From contig CAZUNO010000003.1 of the NCBI GenBank assembly GCA_964621445.1, forward strand, positions 86,961 through 150,960: 64,000 bases of DNA, written 5' to 3'. Below, piece by piece: positions 60,211 through 64,000 of this stretch. How positions within the stretch are numbered: position 1 is the stretch's first letter; every line of letters begins with the position of its first letter. The position numbers and the translations under genes are program-made. Under the pieces are notes generated by a model that saw only the letters and a program-made list of their open reading frames with translations, did not search any database and was not told the origin of the DNA. Origin of the DNA: CAZUNO01 sp964621445 [NCBI: Candidatus Hadarchaeota archaeon]. GTDB taxonomy: Archaea > CAYQAE01 > CAYVLA01.

Positions 60211-61388
60211 TTGATGTGCCTCTCTGATAGCCATTTCTTTACACGGGCAAATCGTTGAGGTATCTCCATGGAGTCCTTGGCCCAAACACAGGTCAATACC
60301 TTGCTTTTTCCCTTCATATAGTAGGGACCCACAGGAAATGGTGGGGAAACTATCATCTTACTTTGAAACATCTTCTGGTGGATTGATTGGTCAAATGGGA
60401 CGGTCCGGATTAAGGGTAGTATGGACCATTTTGAAAAGCCCTCAGTATCAACAGCGGTTTTCTCCCCGGTGATGATCGATGCCAATCCTTTCTGGATTAT
60501 CTTTTCTATACCTATACATGATGTGGTCATCCTGGGATTTATCTCCATAAAATGAGCCTTGCCCTGACTATATACAAAGTCTAGGGTCATCAGGCCCTTA
60601 AGCTTGCTCTTTGTTACCATGGAGGAGATATCATCCCAAAGCCCACGAACGGGAAGGGGGAATGGGCTGGAACCACCCAGGTATTCAAGCTCTTGAGAAG
60701 CCTGGATGGCTTGGGTGTTAATTGCAAGAGGAATTACCTCGCTTTCCATGGCCATGAAGGTCGCACTGAGGTGGCGTCCCTGCTTGAATTCCTGAATAAT
60801 GGCAGAATTCCACCCGGAGCTCCTTAATTTTGCAGCTGCGCGTCTGCAATCGCTATTGCTTCTAACTATGGTTGTGCCCTCGCATCCAGCCCCGTCAGGG
60901 GGTTTTATAACCAGGGGTAAACCCATTTTGGGGATTGCCCTGGATATTTCCTTGGTAGTAGATTCAGTGGTTAAGGTTCTGGGCACGGACAGGAAATTGC
61001 ATTGCTGGTCGACTAATTCAAATGAAGAGGGCTTATTCGCCAACCGGGAAACCGTTCCCGAGGGGCAGCTCAACAATTCCGTTTCCTGCTCAATGGCACG
61101 AGTGAGCTCGAGGAGTTTTCCGCCTGATTCTGGAGCAATTATGAAAGCGGCGTCGAAGCTAGATGAAGTCTCTGGGAGCTCTTCCATTGGGTTTTCCCGG
61201 GGAAATACCAGATCATAGATCGGTAAAAAACCGGCCTCTCTCTTTAAACTCTTATTAACTGCGGCGGTAACCTCGTGACCATCCTTTTTGAAGGATTCAC
61301 ATAACGTCCGGAGCATGCCGAACCCCTGTGGCAGAATGCTTCTCGGCCCGCCCTTGAGTGATGTCCATTCCGACAGGAGGAGCTTCAT
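60204..61388 (-). CDS. mfnD: Tyramine-glutamate ligase
   Basis: A 394-residue ATP-grasp ligase. GMLRTLCESFKKDGHEVTAAV, LPLVIKPPDGAGCEGTTIV, QEFKQGRHLSATFM, and HFMEINPRMTTS are typical. MfnD ligates glutamate to tyramine for methanofuran. Head of the minus-strand mfn operon. The 49-base spacer to the divergent hisA-like gene has TATA-like boxes for both. MfnA and MfnC are not in the window. Confidence 0.9.
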   Translation of the reverse strand: MKLLLSEWTSLKGGPRSILPQGFGMLRTLCESFKKDGHEVTAAVNKSLKREAGFLPIYDLVFPRENPMEELPETSSSFDAAFIIAPESGGKLLELTRAIEQETELLSCPSGTVSRLANKPSSFELVDQQCNFLSVPRTLTTESTTKEISRAIPKMGLPLVIKPPDGAGCEGTTIVRSNSDCRRAAAKLRSSGWNSAIIQEFKQGRHLSATFMAMESEVIPLAINTQAIQASQELEYLGGSSPFPLPVRGLWDDISSMVTKSKLKGLMTLDFVYSQGKAHFMEINPRMTTSCIGIEKIIQKGLASIITGEKTAVDTEGFSKWSILPLIRTVPFDQSIHQKMFQSKMIVSPPFPVGPYYMKGKSKVLTCVWAKDSMEIPQRFARVKKWLSERHIKC

Positions 61389-61437
61389 GGCTACGCATTT
61401 AATAGCGGACTTCTTTTAAATCTGGTGAGCTGGGACC

Positions 61438-62151
61438 TTGAGAATCATTCCCGTTCTGGATATTCTTGATGGAAAAGTTGTAAGGGGTGTTGCTGGTAAT
61501 CGGAAGAGGTACAAGCCGGTCACCAGTTCCATAACCGATTCAGTTCATCCGGTGCAGGTTGCCCGGGATCTCCTTGACATTCACACCTTCCGGGAAATCT
61601 ACATAGCCGACCTCGACGCTATCGAGGGCAGGCCCGACAACAGGGAGCTTGTGAAAGAAGTATCTGAATTGGGCTGCCAGGTTTACCTCGACTCCGGAAT
61701 TACGGGTCCGGGGGACATTGACCCGGATTACGAAATCAACCACCTGGTAGCTGGAACCGAGACCCTGGATTCATTGGAGGTCTTGGCAGAGATCTGTCAG
61801 ATGCACCCGTCTGTAGTTTCCAGCTTGGATTACAAGGGAGATGACCTGCTTTGCCGAGAGGAAAGCCTGAAACATATGAAACCCCGAGAGCTCGTCGCCA
61901 GCGTATGCGCTGCAGGCGTTTCGGAGATCATCTACCTGGACCTGGCTCGGGTTGGAACCGGTTCCGGTGTAGTATGCGAGAGAGTTGAGATGGTCATAGA
62001 AGCGTCCGAGGTACCGGTGATCGTGGGAGGCGGGATTAGGAATGCATCCGATATTCGATCCCTTGATGAGGCTGGGGCGGATGGTGTTTTGGTTGCGAGC
62101 TGCGTTCACTCAGGTGAGTTGGATGAAGGGGACCTAGAGGGTTTGACCTGA
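61438..62151 (+). CDS. HisA-like TIM barrel protein of H4MPT gene sets
   Basis: A 237-residue HisA/HisF-related protein: IPVLDILDGKVVRGVAGNR, EIYIADLDAIEG, GCQVYLDSGI, IIYLDLARVGTG, VIVGGGIRNASDI and GADGVLVASCVHSG. True HisA has a similar pattern, but this family is found with H4MPT and methanofuran genes and its function is unknown. TTG start with TATA-like cttttaaatc upstream. It overlaps the convergent nucleotidyltransferase gene by 46 bases. Confidence 0.85.
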   Translation: MRIIPVLDILDGKVVRGVAGNRKRYKPVTSSITDSVHPVQVARDLLDIHTFREIYIADLDAIEGRPDNRELVKEVSELGCQVYLDSGITGPGDIDPDYEINHLVAGTETLDSLEVLAEICQMHPSVVSSLDYKGDDLLCREESLKHMKPRELVASVCAAGVSEIIYLDLARVGTGSGVVCERVEMVIEASEVPVIVGGGIRNASDIRSLDEAGADGVLVASCVHSGELDEGDLEGLT

Positions 62152-63128
62152 TGATATCTAAGGCTCTTTATGAACTCATTAGGGGCCTCTCTGCTGGACC
62201 CTACCAGGATTCTGTGGTATGAGCGGTTTCCGGAGACCCTTTCCAATATACCTTTACATTGAACCATTTCGCCACTGCGTGCCTGCCCAACGTAGGTATG
62301 GGTATAGGACACGATTTCCGATATCTCAAATCCCGAATATTCACATTTCTCAACCTTGTATATCGCCGGGTAATCATAGGCCCTATTAGCATCTCTCACC
62401 ATGCATTCAGCTCGGGCCTGTTCAATCCTCTGGTATCTTAAGTCTCCGAAGGATCCGGAGATCTCATGGGGCTTCCGGCAGGAGAGCAGGTCAAACCTTA
62501 CATCGCCCAGCTTAGCCCGATTGAATTTTCTGGTCTCGTGCCAGACGAATTCCGCGAAGGAATAATCCCCATTTGCTTCAATACCTCTTTTGGAATAGAT
62601 ATCCTTCCAATCGGTTCTGCCCAGTGCTGCGATTCTGTCCTCGGTAATGGCTCTCTTTACCGAGTTAACTGTCTTGGAAAGGTTATCTAGCCCGTACACG
62701 ACCAGGTCAACATCCGAGCTGGTATTCTGGGCGCCGATAAGGTAGGACCCGGTAATTCCCATGTCATCCAGCGACAGATTAGATTCGGAAATGATTATTG
62801 ATACGATATCCGATACTATAGGAGCCGTCCCCCGTTCAAGCAAGTCCTTTAAGGCAGGACCGGGCATGTAATGCCTCTTGATCGAGGATCTTGGAACGAT
62901 CGTAAGTTTTCGGTCAAATTCCGGCCGAAAATGGACGTAGTTAGGGGCATGTTTTTGTAGATACAGGCGTGATTCCTCGCTCGATTCAAACTTATGAATA
63001 TCCCCACACTCTCTTCTGTAACGAAGCTGGGATACAACGCCGGAAATTGGATGGTTGAATAGGAGAACGGAGAAAATCAGACCATCCTTGGTTTCAATGA
63101 AGTCCCTTACCCGGTACATGCGATTCAC
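62106..63128 (-). CDS. Predicted nucleotidyltransferase
   Basis: A 340-residue protein with a nucleotidyltransferase core GSYLIGAQNTSSDVDLVVYGLD at about 126-147, carrying the G-S and D-x-D of the Pol-beta fold, plus a conserved DVRFDLLSC for the third Asp. The N terminus (MYRVRDFIETKDGLIFSVLLF) is a typical archaeal addition. Function unknown; it is often seen near cofactor genes. Bidirectional promoter with cofC (aaatatatc, 63128-63136). Confidence 0.75.
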   Translation of the reverse strand: MNRMYRVRDFIETKDGLIFSVLLFNHPISGVVSQLRYRRECGDIHKFESSEESRLYLQKHAPNYVHFRPEFDRKLTIVPRSSIKRHYMPGPALKDLLERGTAPIVSDIVSIIISESNLSLDDMGITGSYLIGAQNTSSDVDLVVYGLDNLSKTVNSVKRAITEDRIAALGRTDWKDIYSKRGIEANGDYSFAEFVWHETRKFNRAKLGDVRFDLLSCRKPHEISGSFGDLRYQRIEQARAECMVRDANRAYDYPAIYKVEKCEYSGFEISEIVSYTHTYVGQARSGEMVQCKGILERVSGNRSYHRILVGSSREAPNEFIKSLRYHQVKPSRSPSSNSPE

Positions 63129-63182
63129 AAATATATCGCCGATGAGTAATATCTTTAGTTGGCCTAGTATTAGGATCAGACA

Positions 63183-63863
63183 GTGATTGCTGGAATTGTG
63201 CCCTGCAAGGGACTGAAAAATGGGAAAACTAGGCTTGATCTTCCACCTGAACTTGGGAGAGAAAAGAGGGAGCTAATAATATCAATGTTTGATCGGGTTC
63301 TAAAAGCGATGGTGGAAAGCAGGCTGGAGACGGTCTATGTAGTGAGCCCTGACGAAGGCATCCTTGAGCATGGTTCCGCTTTGGGAGCGCGGACAATTCT
63401 TGAATACAATCCCTCGGGGGCCAATTCCGCTGTTGAGCTGGCTAATAAAAAAGCGATTAAAGACGGCTTTGAGGCAACGCTCGTTGCTTTTTCGGACATT
63501 CCTCTTATCTCGAAGCGGGACCTAAACGGAATACTGGACTTGATTATTGAGTCTAACAGATGCGTGGCCGCGCTCCGTTCAAGGAGGGGGGGAACGAACC
63601 TTCTATTGCGGAAACCTCCTTCGGCAATACCATCTCGATACGGGAAAAACAGTTTTATCAAGCATCGCGATGAGACAATGCAGAATAGAATTCCCTTCTT
63701 TGAGTATGTGAGCAACCCGGCGTCCCTCGATGTAGATACGATATCCGATTTGAGGCTCTTGTTTCGGGGTGAGAGGTCGGCAGGGAATGAGTTGGAAAAA
63801 GAAGAACAATTTCGAATCTCACAAAGGATCACGGAGGCATTAGATTGGCGAAGTCGAGAATAG
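63183..63863 (+). CDS. cofC: 2-phospho-L-lactate guanylyltransferase
   Basis: A 226-residue CofC: VPCKGLKNGKTRLD at the N terminus, TVYVVSPDEGILEH, NSAVELANKKAIKDG, AFSDIPLISKRDL, and LRSRRGGTNLLLRKP. It activates 2-phospholactate (or phosphoenolpyruvate) with GTP in F420 synthesis. GTG start. The last 19 bases overlap the next gene. Confidence 0.93.
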   Translation: MIAGIVPCKGLKNGKTRLDLPPELGREKRELIISMFDRVLKAMVESRLETVYVVSPDEGILEHGSALGARTILEYNPSGANSAVELANKKAIKDGFEATLVAFSDIPLISKRDLNGILDLIIESNRCVAALRSRRGGTNLLLRKPPSAIPSRYGKNSFIKHRDETMQNRIPFFEYVSNPASLDVDTISDLRLLFRGERSAGNELEKEEQFRISQRITEALDWRSRE

Positions 63864-64000
63864 TTGTCGTGGAAGGTCTTAGTTATCTGGTTCCAAGAAA
63901 GAAGTACAAGGTGGCAAGGAAGGAATGTCCTCCAGCAGTCGATACCTGGGATTATATTATGGATCACATAGAGGATTATGGTAGACTGTTGGATGAGGAA
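63845..64000 (+). CDS. Uncharacterised protein, N-terminal fragment
   Basis: TTG start 8 bases after ggagg, overlapping the cofC end. The visible 52 residues begin LAKSRIVVVEGLSYLVPRKK, then YKVARKECPPAVDTWDYI, and acidic sequence. No family recognised; probably in the same operon as cofC. The rest is outside the window. Confidence 0.6.
   Translation, partial: MAKSRIVVVEGLSYLVPRKKYKVARKECPPAVDTWDYIMDHIEDYGRLLDEE

Noticed and set aside
61438-62151. True HisA
   Set aside because: TIM barrel pattern fits, but there are no other his genes and the neighbours are methanofuran genes, so the HisA-related cofactor-cluster family is preferred.

Overview
This window comes from an archaeal chromosome. 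The evidence is an archaeal-type gene set: FEN1 with a C-terminal PCNA-binding tail, topoisomerase I with terminal zinc ribbons, an Sm-like protein, RaSEA for archaeosine, an AbrB-PhoU regulator, archaeal UMP kinase, and pathways for tetrahydromethanopterin (H4MPT), methanofuran and coenzyme F420. TATA boxes lie about 25 bases before several starts, TTG and GTG starts are common, and genes often overlap by ATGA, GTGA or TTGA. No methyl-coenzyme M reductase gene is present here. I infer a non-methanogenic archaeon with a H4MPT-based C1 pathway, perhaps Thermoplasmatota-like; that placement is only an inference.

Layout. 0-5.3 kb: a two-gene heterodimeric ABC exporter, THEP1 NTPase, RNase HII, and membrane and sugar-isomerase genes. 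5.4-12.4 kb: a 35-residue membrane peptide, a glycosidase-like protein, a MATE exporter, an F420-dependent Fgd-like dehydrogenase, a UroD/MtaA-like protein and a sulfatase. 12.5-16.2 kb: FEN1 and a large PEP carboxykinase with two P-loops and an apparent frameshift near its N terminus. 16.2-23.2 kb: an eight-gene minus-strand operon built around a MacB/LolC-type ABC permease and ATPase, with a secreted membrane-anchored protein, three very small membrane proteins, a zinc-ribbon membrane protein and a polytopic protein. This is the best candidate for an undescribed system; its ATPase and zinc protein end in the same short domain. 23.3-36.3 kb: a second glycosidase-like protein, a lone ABC ATPase, a methyltransferase, topoisomerase I, Sm, HAD phosphatase, M28 peptidase, a strongly expressed-looking SSS transporter with a small partner, and a DUF362-ferredoxin protein. 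36.3-50.3 kb: a sulfatase-fold enzyme with Thr at the nucleophile position, a large fused PurL, UMP kinase, an AbrB-PhoU regulator, RaSEA, an Asn-synthetase-like protein coupled to a chorismate lyase family protein, a PHP protein and an AIR-synthase-like protein.

50.4-64 kb is a cofactor island. A plus-strand operon (mptE, DUF447, DHPS-like, mptG) makes pterin and ribofuranosylaminobenzene parts of H4MPT. A minus-strand operon (mfnD, mfnF, mfnE, mfnB) makes methanofuran. Then come a RimK-like ligase (possible MptN), a HisA-like protein, a nucleotidyltransferase and CofC for F420. The chorismate lyase family gene at 47.7 kb could supply the 4-hydroxybenzoate used by MptG, and the Fgd-like enzyme at 8.9 kb would use F420. 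Inside this island, 54.4-57.8 kb is a composition-skewed stretch with G runs on the plus strand and an orphan AAA+ ATPase.

No tRNA, rRNA, CRISPR array or insertion sequence was recognised. All family calls rest on reading motifs by eye.
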